Assembly (NCBI RefSeq): GCF_015277855.1
Contig: NZ_CP063812.1
Span: forward strand, 3,720,001 to 3,784,000
Source of the DNA: Microbacterium cremeum
GTDB taxonomy: Bacteria > Actinomycetota > Actinomycetes > Actinomycetales > Microbacteriaceae
Direction: 5' to 3'
Length of the DNA: 64,000 bases
In this document: positions 10,401 to 19,272 of the stretch, piece after piece
Numbering within the stretch: the stretch's first letter is position 1
Layout of the letters: the number at the start of each line of letters is the position of its first letter
Translations under genes and position numbers: made by a program
Notes under the pieces: model-generated
Seen by the model: only the letters and a program-made list of their open reading frames with translations
Told to the model about the DNA's origin: nothing
The model's database searches: none

Positions 10401-10483
10401 GTTGCCGCAACGCGGCGGCGGCCAGATGATCGCTGCACGTGAGATGTCGGAACTGAGTTTTCTGGCGCGATGAGACGACTCAA
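4463..10483 (-). CDS. Giant LAxTG-anchored DUF11-repeat surface protein
   Basis: About 2006 residues. I choose a TTG start (10481-10483) because AAGGGGGG lies six bases upstream; a GTG at 10505-10507 has no ribosome site. A signal peptide ends near AAAQAAP. An N-terminal region of roughly 900 residues without obvious short repeats is followed by seven tandem modules of about 123 residues, each starting with a V/TVKTSDP-like strand, with VTYTVTVTQ, DDLS-VLDDA and VTYSVTVTGAGD strands and a Cys pair near the end (GC...CETEH). The C-terminus is LAVTGG, a hydrophobic span and an Arg cluster: an LAxTG sorting signal of the kind used by class E sortases. It probably forms a long wall-attached stalk for adhesion or surface coating. 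No active class E sortase is present in this window. Confidence 0.85.
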   Translation of the reverse strand: MSRLIAPENSVPTSHVQRSSGRRRVAATAFAGVAALILSLLPTAAAQAAPLSVHEITANWAGDPTPTEAPFGQPVTAEFHVNTNDAEDPYSNEPVENVRATLTVGNGAFTSIPQVCKTTDVTPASAISEDGTTLLCNFGTITEGTASVIQAPVRATSTEGGDLTVVGTATSDSAVAEAGPADPGPLPITYVHGMDLSLVQAPGQTGQGQTKASRLGGNRPFLQMNYSLILDAGSRPGPASYSFPVSISANIAGATNGLAWEGCVPIDASSRSTGQPFSHPERADRTNFPTCSVSGAGTTYTVSLSDLDYTLVNAPVNDSMGQPLPGNGVYIASGTVQFSIPAAVTAITTYTFTASPGAFVFDDGVSEPDGNAQNNVSSATLTPPGGFSNHWIGSPANSRTAWDDNLWVSPGTSLDAVMPQPGITEENWDEQVAAGNVGPIPLYHQANSLVWNGYSGPGGAQLAGLCTMNQNPAFVPTSFEGGGWNGGGLDGYENYETARFFYTTQAIDTKTETCGQAAPSAMWIEATPAPGTSLTDPRISTDILMALPAGVTAVKMTWDPAVDTSAHTFLRAFGHIDPAAPTSGEGWTVGTFNAPYNVATAFPGYPTLNNWVNLSTIGGGTVIPGSTYGPNTNGFRDVYRLQGAQGLIEKEVSDTTAQPGVPVTYTLRAQAQNLVTSPPPATFDVVDTLPQGMVYVPGTGQPAPTSVSPDGRTLTWNFAGVTPNVFQTIRYQAQRPADSVIAPGTRLTNVAVINTIGDNRPASTPGRTAAATVTVPSASATVFGKSAAANVLSFDGDSSSWVLTINSQDPEPSDFTDTIDILPAVGDGRGTDIDGTYTVTDVVAPAGSTVYFTTAPLASLSSDPRDASNGGTPGSVAGNTVGWSTTAVDNPTAIRIIGPELAPGATQTIRIDFSTPAGTSCQEPAADDNKPGQILVNSAGSWAEHSALPMLSSAVTEIANCYAVNLKKYVQDSDGVWHDANTPADYPTYRVGDEVPYRIVVENIGQGTVTDLEITDSLFPEGSFTVASLARGEQQVHEFVATMTGGGSVVNNACGTAATPPDAEAPTILCDPAGVEVVNYSTVKSSDPVPGTVLNPGDEVTYTVTVTQEGTVPAVAQFTDDLSAVLDDADLTAGPTASVGTATITDGVLSWDGTVPVGEVATVTYTVTVKDSAALAEGGSYFLENGVTSPGCPDAGCPPVEHPIADFTVVKSSDPVDGSNVDEGETIAYTITVTQVGEAEYEGASLVDDLSDVLDDATWNDELTASAGTVGFDATTQELSWSGDLAVDEVVTITYTVTVTGAGDTHLHNVVTSDGCASQEVCETEHYTASYTTVKTSDPASGSDVQIGDVITYTVTVTQSGEGSVVAQFFNDDLTEVLDDATFNNDIVASAGTFTFVDGVISWTGDLGPGDVATVTYSVTVTAAGDTLIGNTVQSPGCETAAECETEHQTGRYETVKTSDPATGSDVQIGDTIEYTVTVSQFGAASVEGASFADDLTAVLDDATWNDDLAATGGTADYAEPTVSWTGDLAVDAVVTVTYSVTVTGAGDMTLTNVVTSDGCVEEADCTTTHQTGDYTVAKTSNPTPGSDVAVGETITYTVTVAQRGPGAVTAASFDDDLAAVLDDATWDDALVASAGEASFDADAETIEWTGDLAVGATVTVTYSVTVTGAGDMTLTNVVAPGENGECVPAGDGNPDCTTTHETGRFEYSKMADPVHNSDVQAGDVITYTVTVEQVGPAGVAASVVDDLSGVLDDASYNGDVAATTGEAVVDGPVLTWNGALGVGETATITYSVTVTGGGDTTLANVVTSPSEAGSCVTAADGTEECRTLHKTGGYVYAKTADPVSGTAVRTGDTVTYTVTITQRGEGVVTDAIVTDDLSGVLDDATWNGDAVATAGAVARVGDVLTWTGALGIGQRVTVTYSVTVAAAGPAQLRNVVTSPDERAVCDPAGACATEHSVDAPPPLAVTGGTLSWGVAGFAGMLLVAGAFALVIHRRRFPRASRGPVS
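4640..7245 (-). repeat. Seven tandem ~370-bp coding repeats
   Basis: Within the giant surface gene, the words coding for the module start (VKSSDP, VKTSDP, AKTADP and similar) recur near 4960, 5341, 5735, 6105, 6468, 6841 and 7222, spacings of 363-394 bp. Copies are clearly related but diverged at DNA level, so the array is old and not freshly duplicated. Unequal recombination could still change copy number. Confidence 0.8.
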
Positions 10484-10556
10484 GATTTCCCCCCTTGGGA
10501 ACGTCACAGGGTTCGCGCCGGCTTGGCACGCATGCCCTTGAATCGTTCCTATCGGG

Positions 10557-10578
10557 ATTCTGAGAGTCTTCTCAGAAT
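10557..10578. promoter_or_regulatory. 9-bp inverted repeat between hspR and the surface gene
   Basis: ATTCTGAGA and TCTCAGAAT are separated by GTCT in an AT-richer patch. It lies 39 bases past the hspR stop and about 75 bases before the surface-protein start. It could end heat-shock operon transcription or be an operator for the surface gene; the sequence does not decide. Confidence 0.4.
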
Positions 10579-10616
10579 TTCACCCGGTCCTTCACCCCAT
10601 CACCCGGGAGTCGGCG

Positions 10617-11093
10617 TCACGTCGAGGTTTCGTCGTCGTCCTCGGTCTCGGCGGCCTGCGAGAGCGGCTGGCGCGGGTGCCACACGACGAGTTCGGTCGC
10701 ACGGCGCACGCGGGTGCCGTGGCGCAGCGTGACGACGGCGCCGGTCGATCCTGCGGCGAAGACGCGGGCTCCTGGGCGCTTCTCGAGCTCGGCACGCACT
10801 CGCTCCTCGAGGTCGCGGACGCGGCCGTGCAGCTCGCGCACGCGGTCTTCGAGCTCGAGGATGCGCGCGATGGCGGGAAGACCGATGCCGTCGGCCGACA
10901 TGCGCGCCACCTCGCGCAGCTGCGCGATGTGACGCAGCGAGTAGCGACGCGAGCCGCCCTGGGTGCGGGCGGGCACGACCAGCCCGAGCCGGTCGTACTG
11001 GCGGAGGGTCTGCGGGTGCATGCCCGACAGCTCGGCGGCCACCGCGATCGCGAAGATCGGGGCATCCTCGTCGATGTCGTGCTGCTCACCCAT
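10617..11093 (-). CDS. hspR: MerR-type heat-shock repressor HspR
   Basis: 158 residues. The N-terminal MerR helix-turn-helix reads IFAIAVAAELSGMHPQTLRQ, then YDRLGLVVPARTQGG and SRRYS, the classic HspR wing. A leucine-rich coiled coil (about residues 75-115, LELEDRVRELHGRVRDLEE) follows. HspR binds HAIR inverted repeats and represses dnaK operons with DnaK as co-repressor. The ATG at 11091-11093 is preferred because AGGAGG lies about eight bases upstream; a GTG nine bases earlier overlaps that site. It is the last gene of dnaK-grpE-dnaJ-hspR, separated from dnaJ by a palindromic repeat, and a HAIR-like site precedes dnaK, so autoregulation is expected. Confidence 0.93.
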   Translation of the reverse strand: MGEQHDIDEDAPIFAIAVAAELSGMHPQTLRQYDRLGLVVPARTQGGSRRYSLRHIAQLREVARMSADGIGLPAIARILELEDRVRELHGRVRDLEERVRAELEKRPGARVFAAGSTGAVVTLRHGTRVRRATELVVWHPRQPLSQAAETEDDDETST

Positions 11094-11112
11094 GCGTCTC
11101 ACCTCCTCGTAC

Positions 11113-11227
11113 CCGGTCGTTGAGCGAGCTTGCGAGTCGAAACGCAGAGACGAGACGCCTCGCGCACACGCCGAACGTCGGCTCGAGGCGTTTCGTCTCG
11201 CTCGTTCCTCGCTCGCTCAACGACCGG
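11113..11227. repeat. Palindromic repeat, family 1 (intergenic copy)
   Basis: The dnaJ-hspR gap is almost filled by an imperfect palindrome. It starts CCGGTCGTTGAGCGAGC and ends GCTCGCTCAACGACCGG, with inner arms related to GAGACGAGACGC and GCGTTTCGTCTCGC. The same arms recur in the kinase gene (42661-42820), cysN (51792-51870) and the SUMT gene (56121-56206). It is therefore a dispersed element of the chromosome and not a site specific to the heat-shock operon. The folded RNA may also act as a processing or stability element between dnaJ and hspR. Confidence 0.8.
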
Positions 11228-11237
11228 CCTCATGATC

Positions 11238-12230
11238 TCAGCCGCGCGCCTTGGTCATCAGGTCGGCGCGCGGGTTCTCCTTCGGCTCGAGGTCGTGGAA
11301 GCGCTCCAAGGCTTCGCGTGCGGCGTCGTCGAGGTGCGACGGCACCGCCACCTGCACCTCGGCGAGCAGGTCGCCGGTGCCCTTCTGGGTCTGCACGCCC
11401 CGGCCCTTGACGCGGAGCACCCGGCCCGATGGCGTTCCGGGGGCGACCCGCAGCTTGACGGGGTCGCCGCCGAGAGTCGGCACCTCGATCGTCGCGCCGA
11501 GCGTGGCCTCGGTGAACGTCACCGGCACCGTGACGCGGAGGTTCAGGCCGTCGCGGGTGAACACCGGGTGCGGCCGCACCGCCACCTGCACGACGACGTC
11601 GCCGGGCTCGCCGCCGTCGGGCGACGGGCGCCCCCGGCCGCGCAGCCGGATCTTCTGCCCGTCCGACACGCCGGCCGGGATCTTCACCTTGAACGGCTTG
11701 CCGTCCTCGCCCTGCAGCGTGATCGTCTCACCTTTGGTGGCGGTGATGAAGTCGATCGTCGTGCGCGCCGTGACATCGGCGCCGCGCGTCGGCCCGCCGT
11801 ACCCTCGGTACCCGCCGGAAGGCTGGCCGAAGCGGCCGCTGCCGAAGCGGCCGCCCTGCTGCTGGTTGAACATCGCGAAGATGTCGTCGAAGTCCTCGGC
11901 GTTCTGGTAGCGCGCGCCGCGGCCCTGCCCGAACATGCTGAAGACGTCTTCGAATCCGCCGGCGCCCTGACCACCCGCCGTGAAGCGGGCACCCGAGCCC
12001 ATGGCGCGGATCTGGTCGTACTCCTTGCGCTGCTCGGGGTCGGACAGCACCGAGTAGGCCTCGCTGATCTCCTTGAACTTGGCCTCCGCCGCCGCATCGC
12101 CCTGATTCGAGTCGGGGTGGTACTTGCGCGCGAGCTTGCGGTAGGTCTTCTTCAGGTCGGCGTCGCTGACGTCCTTCGAGACGTCCAGCATCGAGTAGAA
12201 GTCCTTGTCGAACCAGTCCTGGCTGGCCAT
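11238..12230 (-). CDS. dnaJ: DnaJ-type co-chaperone without zinc finger
   Basis: 330 residues. The J domain occupies about residues 10-75 and carries the HPD tripeptide at 38-40 (RKYHPDS). A Gly/Phe-rich linker with FSMFGQGRG and FAMFNQQQGG motifs spans about 85-150. Two beta-sandwich client-binding domains and a dimerisation tail follow. The four CxxCxGxG zinc repeats of class I DnaJ are absent, making it a class II/CbpA-like type common next to dnaK and grpE in actinobacteria. It stimulates DnaK ATPase and delivers clients. It lies 13 bp after grpE and shares its transcript. Confidence 0.93.
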   Translation of the reverse strand: MASQDWFDKDFYSMLDVSKDVSDADLKKTYRKLARKYHPDSNQGDAAAEAKFKEISEAYSVLSDPEQRKEYDQIRAMGSGARFTAGGQGAGGFEDVFSMFGQGRGARYQNAEDFDDIFAMFNQQQGGRFGSGRFGQPSGGYRGYGGPTRGADVTARTTIDFITATKGETITLQGEDGKPFKVKIPAGVSDGQKIRLRGRGRPSPDGGEPGDVVVQVAVRPHPVFTRDGLNLRVTVPVTFTEATLGATIEVPTLGGDPVKLRVAPGTPSGRVLRVKGRGVQTQKGTGDLLAEVQVAVPSHLDDAAREALERFHDLEPKENPRADLMTKARG

Positions 12231-12243
12231 GCCGCCTCCTCGG

Positions 12244-12876
12244 TCACTCGGCGGGAACCGCGACGACGACCTTCGCCGGTCGCAGCTCCACCGAGCCGAG
12301 GCGGTAGCCGATCTCGACGACCTCCAGCACGGTCGCCTCGGTCGTGCCGGGGGTCGGCACCTGGAAGATCGCCTCGTGGTGCTGCGGGTCGAACGCCTCG
12401 CCGGCCGCGCCGTAGGTGCTGAGGCCCATGCGCTCGGCCACGCCACGCAGCTTCTCGGCGATCGCGGAGAAGGGCGAGCCCTCTTCGAGGTCGCCGTGCT
12501 TCTCGGCACGGTCGAGGTCGTCGAGCACCGGCAGCAGGCCCTTGGCGACCGCGCCCTGAGCGCGCTCGATCTCGACCTCGCGCTGCTCCTCGGTGCGCCG
12601 GCGGTAGTTGGCGTACTCGGCCTGCAGACGCTTGAGGTCGTTCAGCAGCTGCGTCTCGAGGTCGGCGAGCACGGCGTCCTCGGCGGCCGCTTCTGCGCTC
12701 TGCGCGGCACCGAGGATGTCGTCGACCGTGAGCTCGTCGCCCTCGGCCTCGTCCTGCGGCCTCTCGGCCTGCTCACCGGCGGTGTCCTGGCCCTCCTGCG
12801 GGTCGGACCCGGAAGCGTTCGCTTCCGGGTCCTCGCCACCGGGGACCTCGGTGTCATCGAAGTCCTTGTCGGCCAT
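12244..12876 (-). CDS. grpE: GrpE nucleotide-exchange factor
   Basis: 210 residues. An acidic, disordered N-terminus (about 1-60, rich in Asp, Glu and Gly) leads into a long coiled coil containing LKRLQAEYANYRRRTEEQRE. A C-terminal beta domain follows with FDPQHHEAIFQ and the family-typical GYRLGSVELRPAKVVV ending. GrpE releases ADP from DnaK. It begins two bases after the dnaK stop, so translation is coupled. Length and motifs match the family well. Confidence 0.95.
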   Translation of the reverse strand: MADKDFDDTEVPGGEDPEANASGSDPQEGQDTAGEQAERPQDEAEGDELTVDDILGAAQSAEAAAEDAVLADLETQLLNDLKRLQAEYANYRRRTEEQREVEIERAQGAVAKGLLPVLDDLDRAEKHGDLEEGSPFSAIAEKLRGVAERMGLSTYGAAGEAFDPQHHEAIFQVPTPGTTEATVLEVVEIGYRLGSVELRPAKVVVAVPAE

Positions 12877-12878
12877 GG

Positions 12879-14867
<1,989 letters not shown>

Positions 14868-14877
14868 TCAATTCGAA

Positions 14878-14898
14878 CTTGATACGACTCGACTCAAC
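14878..14898 (-). promoter_or_regulatory. HAIR-like HspR operator upstream of dnaK
   Basis: The sequence CTTGATA, seven bases, then ACTCAAC closely matches the HAIR consensus (CTTGAGT, seven bases, ACTCAAG), with two mismatches on the left arm and one on the right. It lies about 134 bp before the dnaK ATG, where an operator over the promoter is expected, and the HspR gene is in the same operon. It is also about 100 bp upstream of the divergent M1 peptidase gene, which it could affect. Confidence 0.75.
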
Positions 14899-14996
14899 TT
14901 GCTCGAAGCGGCGCGGTCACACGGTGGCCTTATGCGCGAAACGCGCGCGCCCTAGAGTCAGCTCAGAACGACCGCGGGCGAACCTTGGGAGGGGTC

Positions 14997-16520
14997 ATGC
15001 GCACGACGAGAACGAGGATGATCGGCGGTCTGACCGCCGCGGTGGCGGTGCTGGCCGGCTTCGGCGCCACGGGGGCCGTCGCGGCGCCTCCCGACACCGC
15101 CGGACCGCGGTACACCGCGGGATCGGACGGGGCGGGCGACCCGTACTTCCCCTTCTCCGGCAACGGCGGCTACGACGTGCAGCACTACGATCTCGCGCTG
15201 ACGTACACGCCCCCCGCCGTGGCCCCCGCACCGCTCCAGGGCAGCCTCTCGGGTGTGGCGACGATCGACCTCGTCGCGACGCAGGACCTCGACCGGTTCA
15301 GCCTCGATCTGCGCGGGATGGACGTGACGGCGGTGACGGTGGGCGGCAAGCCCGCCGCCGAGGTCGGCGTGCCGGCCGGCGGGGCCGAGGTGCAGGGCGC
15401 GGCGTACTGGCAGCAGCAGGACGACGCCGCCCGCCGGTGGGAGCTCACCGTGCAGCCACGTCCGAAGATCAAGTCGGGTCAGACCGTGCAGGTGGTCGTC
15501 GAGTACAGCGGCACGACCGTGCGCCCTCTCGACGTCGAGGGCGCCCTCTACGGCTGGGTCACCACCAGGGACGGTGCGATCGTGGTCAGCGAGCCCGAAG
15601 GCTCGATGACGTGGTACCCGGTGAGCGACCATCCGACCGACAAGGCGACCTACCGGTTCGCAATCACCGTGCCCGAGGGCAAGGTCGCGGTGGCCAACGG
15701 CCTGCCGTACAAGCCCGCCGAGACCGCCGGCGGCTTGACCACCTGGTTCTGGGATGCCCCCGACCAGCAGGCGAGCTACCTCACGACGGCATCCGTCGGG
15801 GACTTCGAGCTGCGGCCCACCTACACCTCGTCCAGCGGCGTGCCCATCATCGACGCCGTCGACACGAAGCTCACGGCGAACCAGCTCAACACCTCGAACG
15901 CGAGCCTGGCGCTGCAGCCCGCCATGATCGACTTCTTCGAGTCACGGTTCGGGTCGTACCCGTTCGTCGCGTACGGGGCGATCGTCGACAACGACAGCGT
16001 GGGCTACGCCCTCGAGACGCAGACGCGCCCCGTCTACTCGGGCTCCGCGGGGCAGAACACCGTCGCCCACGAGCTCGCGCACCAGTGGTTCGGCAACGCC
16101 GTCAGCCCGCACCGGTGGCAGGACATCTGGCTGAACGAGGGATGGGCGACGTACGCGAGCTGGCTCTGGACCGAGCACCGCGGCGGGAACACGGCGCAGC
16201 AGGCCTACAACACCTGGTACGCGCCCCCGCGCAACACCGCCTACTGGTCGTTCCAGATCGGCGACCCGGGCCACCTCGGCCTGTTCGCGACGCAGGTGTA
16301 CAACCGCGGAGCAGCCACCCTGCACGCGCTGCGCGTCGAGGTGGGCGACGAGGCGTTCTTCGAGGGTGCGCGGCTCTGGGTGGAGCGCTTCGACGACGGC
16401 ACCGCGACGAGCGCCGACTTCCAGGCCGTCTACGAAGAGGTGTCGGGCGAGGACCTCGACGAGTTCTTCCAGATCTGGCTCTGGGACCAGGTCAAGCCGC
16501 CCGCCACCTGGACGCTGTGA
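14997..16520 (+). CDS. Secreted M1-family zinc aminopeptidase
   Basis: 507 residues. A Sec signal peptide (about 1-33, ending VAAPPDT) precedes the M1 beta domain. The catalytic motif HELAH is at about 358-362 in TVAHELAHQWFGN, with the third zinc ligand Glu about 19 residues later in LNEGWATYASW. At 507 residues it is shorter than cytosolic PepN (about 850), lacking the large C-terminal helical domain, as in secreted actinobacterial M1 enzymes. It probably trims peptides outside the cell. The ATG is supported by GGGAGGGG a few bases upstream; a TAGAGT -10-like hexamer lies about 44 bases before it. It is divergent from dnaK. Confidence 0.9.
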   Translation: MRTTRTRMIGGLTAAVAVLAGFGATGAVAAPPDTAGPRYTAGSDGAGDPYFPFSGNGGYDVQHYDLALTYTPPAVAPAPLQGSLSGVATIDLVATQDLDRFSLDLRGMDVTAVTVGGKPAAEVGVPAGGAEVQGAAYWQQQDDAARRWELTVQPRPKIKSGQTVQVVVEYSGTTVRPLDVEGALYGWVTTRDGAIVVSEPEGSMTWYPVSDHPTDKATYRFAITVPEGKVAVANGLPYKPAETAGGLTTWFWDAPDQQASYLTTASVGDFELRPTYTSSSGVPIIDAVDTKLTANQLNTSNASLALQPAMIDFFESRFGSYPFVAYGAIVDNDSVGYALETQTRPVYSGSAGQNTVAHELAHQWFGNAVSPHRWQDIWLNEGWATYASWLWTEHRGGNTAQQAYNTWYAPPRNTAYWSFQIGDPGHLGLFATQVYNRGAATLHALRVEVGDEAFFEGARLWVERFDDGTATSADFQAVYEEVSGEDLDEFFQIWLWDQVKPPATWTL

Positions 16521-16547
16521 CGCACACGCGCCAGGACCGGCCCATTG

Positions 16548-16580
16548 CGGCGGCGGCGACCCCAGACGTCGCCGCCGCCG
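16548..16580. terminator. 13-bp GC-rich hairpin, probable bidirectional terminator
   Basis: CGGCGGCGGCGAC and its exact complement flank a seven-base loop. It lies 27 bases past the M1 peptidase stop, in the gap between convergent genes, and could also serve the response-regulator transcript from the other side. There is no U-tract. Confidence 0.55.
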
Positions 16581-16724
16581 AAGGCGTGTAACCCCAGGTC
16601 CACGGGCGGAGCCCATCGGGAACGGGCTCCGGGCGGCACCCCAGCCGGCCGCCCACAACGCACCGTAGCGAGCGCCGCCGCACGGTGTCACGCGCTCGGC
16701 GCGGATTGAGGACTTAAGTCCGCA

Positions 16725-17375
16725 TCAATCGCGGTTGAGGAAACGGATGACCGCCTGCACGCGCCGGTGCGCATCCGCATCCGGGGGCAGGCCCAGGGCG
16801 TCGTAGATGCGTGAGACGTGCTGCACGACCGCCTTCTCGGTGAGGAACAGCTTTCCCGCGATGCTCGCGTTGCTGCGCCCTTCCGCCACGAGCGAGAGCA
16901 CCTCCTGCTGCCGGGTCGTCAGTCCTCCCACGGCGGCCTCGGAGTGCCGCGCCCGCCCCACCATGACGGCGACGACATCGGGATCGAGAGCTGTGCCCCC
17001 GCTGGCGACGCGCTCGAGGTCCTCCAGGAACGTCCCGATGTCGGCGATCCGCTGCTTGAGGAGGTAGCCCACCCGCTCCTCCCCCTCGGCGAGCAGGTCC
17101 TTCGCGTACCGCCGCTGGACGTGCTGCGACAGCACCACGACCGCGGTGCCGGGATGCTCGCGGCGGATCCGCAGCGCGGCCTCGAGCCCTTCGTCGGTGC
17201 GGGTCGGCGGCATGCGGATGTCGGTGACCACGAGGTCCGGGTGCTCGCGGGCGACGGCAACCGTCATCGCCTCGGCGTCCCCCACGGCGGCGACCACATC
17301 GTGGCCGCCTTCGCGCAGCACGAGTTCGAGACCCCGGCGGATGAGCGCCTCGTCCTCGGCGATGATCACGCGCAT
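16725..17375 (-). CDS. NarL/FixJ-type response regulator
   Basis: 216 residues. The receiver domain has the acidic pair in IIAEDEA, the phospho-acceptor Asp52 in VVTDIRMPP, and the conserved switch residues. The C-terminal LuxR-type helix-turn-helix reads GGLTTRQQEVLSLVAEGRS then NASIAGKLFLTEKAVVQHVS. It should bind DNA when phosphorylated by the histidine kinase encoded just upstream, whose gene overlaps its start by 10 bp. Target genes are unknown; a 12-bp palindrome GGACTTAAGTCC lies just beyond its stop (about 16712-16723). Confidence 0.92.
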   Translation of the reverse strand: MRVIIAEDEALIRRGLELVLREGGHDVVAAVGDAEAMTVAVAREHPDLVVTDIRMPPTRTDEGLEAALRIRREHPGTAVVVLSQHVQRRYAKDLLAEGEERVGYLLKQRIADIGTFLEDLERVASGGTALDPDVVAVMVGRARHSEAAVGGLTTRQQEVLSLVAEGRSNASIAGKLFLTEKAVVQHVSRIYDALGLPPDADAHRRVQAVIRFLNRD

Positions 17376-19114
17376 GGCACCTCCGCTCGCAGGCGGGTGC
17401 CCTTGCCCCGCGGACTCGAGATGCGGATCGTCCCGCCGATCGCCTCGACGCGGTCGGCGAGGCCGCGCAGGCCCGAGCCCGCACCCAGGGAGGCGCCGCC
17501 CACGCCGTCGTCCTCGACCTCGAGGTGCACGTGGCCGTCCTCGACGGCGAGGCGCACCCGGGCGAGCGTGGCGTGCGCGTGCTTGACGACGTTCGCGAGC
17601 GCCTCGGTGAGGACGAAGTACGTGGTGGCCTCGACGAGATCCGGGATCGCGCCGTCCTCGACGTCCGACTCGAACTGCGTCGGGATCGGCATCCGGTCGG
17701 CGAGGTCCTCCGCCGCCGTCGCCAGCCCCCGCTCGATCAGCGCGGCCGGCACGAGGTCGCGCACGAGCGTGCGCACGTCGGCGGCGGCGGCGTCGATGTC
17801 GACGCGCAGGCGAGTCGCGCGCTCGTGGACCGTCTCGGACGGGGCGGTGGCGAGCTGCTGCGCCTCGAGCGCGAGCAGCACGAGCCGTACCTGCAGCCCG
17901 TCGTGCAGGTCGCGGGCGATGCGACGCCGCTCGCGATCGGCCGCCTCGACGATCCGCTCGCGCGACTGCATCAGCGCGCGCTGGCTCGCCCGGAGCTCGG
18001 CGGTGAGCCTCGACCGCTCGACCTCGATGGCAACGATCCGCCCGGCCTTGCGCACCAGGTCGCGGTCGGCGAGCAGTGCGGCGTCGTAGCCGATGGCGCC
18101 GATCGTCCGGCCGTCGATCACGATCGTCTCCCAGCCGCGCCGGCTGTCGGCGGGCCGGGCCGGCGCCGCGCGCTCGTCGGCGTCGAGGAACTCGCCGCGA
18201 TCGTCGGCCCAGAAGTAGAGGCGCAGCGACGGATCGCCCAGCGCGTGCGCGAGCGCCGTCGTCAGCGGCTCCTTCGAGGCGCCCGCCGCACCCAGCCAGG
18301 TGCCGAGCTCCTCGAGCTCCCCGGTTCGCGCGAAACCGCCCCACAGCGTGCCCAGCGCGAACGCGATCGGGATGCCGGCGAGCACCGCGAACTGGAGGTA
18401 ACCGCGAACGAACGGGTGCACCAGGAACACCCGGTCCAGCGCCACCGCGATGAGCGGCATGAACAGCACCGCGAAGATGCCGTACGAGAACAGGGGGATG
18501 AGCACGCGCCGGTGCGCGGCATCCGCACGGCGCAGCCTGCCCCACAGCACCACCGCCACCACGACGCTGAACACGGTGGCGACGATCGTCTGGAACAGGC
18601 TGAAGAATGCGGCGGTACCGGGGAGGTCGGCCACGGCGAACGGCGGGAAGGGGCCCTCGGGGTCGAGCAGGTAGCCGGGCGCCTGGAGCACGAGCGCGAT
18701 GACGTACGCCAGCACCACGAGGACCCGCGACAGCCGGTCCGGCAGCCGCCCGGTCGGGAACGCCAGCAGCAGATGAATGACCGCCGCCACGACGATCGTG
18801 GCGCACACCGCGCCGAGACCGACCAGCAGCTCCACACCGGTGTTCTGCAGGCTGCCGAGGTACAGCGCGAGCCCCGCCACCACGATGAGGAACCCCATGC
18901 CGTTGCTCGGGCGGCGCCGCCACGCGATGAGCCCCGCGACCACATAGATGGCGAAGATCAGCGGCAGCATGAGCAGCAGCGGGCCCGCGGGACCTGCCAG
19001 CGGAAGCAGCGCGACCTCGACGACCACGAGCATCAGCGCCAGCAGCGAGATCAGCGCGAGCGCGCGATCCAGCGATCGCGAGAGCGCGGAGCGCACGCGG
19101 GGGGCTGCAGTCAT
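17366..19114 (-). CDS. Membrane sensor histidine kinase, HisKA_3 type
   Basis: 582 residues. The N-terminal half (about 1-270) has around eight or nine membrane spans. A linker region of about 120 residues follows, then the dimerisation/phospho-acceptor box ERRRIARDLHDGLQ with His near 404. The C-terminal HATPase_c domain has an N box (ALANVVKHA) and G boxes (VEDDGVGG, GSGLRGLADRV). It pairs with the NarL-type regulator that it overlaps by 10 bp. The signal is unknown. The ATG at 19112-19114 has GGAGAGG upstream. The polytopic sensor resembles DesK/LiaS-type kinases that sense membrane state, which is inference. Confidence 0.88.
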   Translation of the reverse strand: MTAAPRVRSALSRSLDRALALISLLALMLVVVEVALLPLAGPAGPLLLMLPLIFAIYVVAGLIAWRRRPSNGMGFLIVVAGLALYLGSLQNTGVELLVGLGAVCATIVVAAVIHLLLAFPTGRLPDRLSRVLVVLAYVIALVLQAPGYLLDPEGPFPPFAVADLPGTAAFFSLFQTIVATVFSVVVAVVLWGRLRRADAAHRRVLIPLFSYGIFAVLFMPLIAVALDRVFLVHPFVRGYLQFAVLAGIPIAFALGTLWGGFARTGELEELGTWLGAAGASKEPLTTALAHALGDPSLRLYFWADDRGEFLDADERAAPARPADSRRGWETIVIDGRTIGAIGYDAALLADRDLVRKAGRIVAIEVERSRLTAELRASQRALMQSRERIVEAADRERRRIARDLHDGLQVRLVLLALEAQQLATAPSETVHERATRLRVDIDAAAADVRTLVRDLVPAALIERGLATAAEDLADRMPIPTQFESDVEDGAIPDLVEATTYFVLTEALANVVKHAHATLARVRLAVEDGHVHLEVEDDGVGGASLGAGSGLRGLADRVEAIGGTIRISSPRGKGTRLRAEVPCA

Positions 19115-19272
19115 CGGACCCTCTCCGACGGTGGGCGTCCCCTCATTGTGTCGTGCCCGGGGCGCGTTCACGACGACCCAGGTCCTCAGTGGGTAACCTG
19201 GCCACGCGTCGCGAAGAGGCGGCGCGCCACAGCGGCACCCGCCGTTCACCGAAGGGTCATACCTTGCCGACC

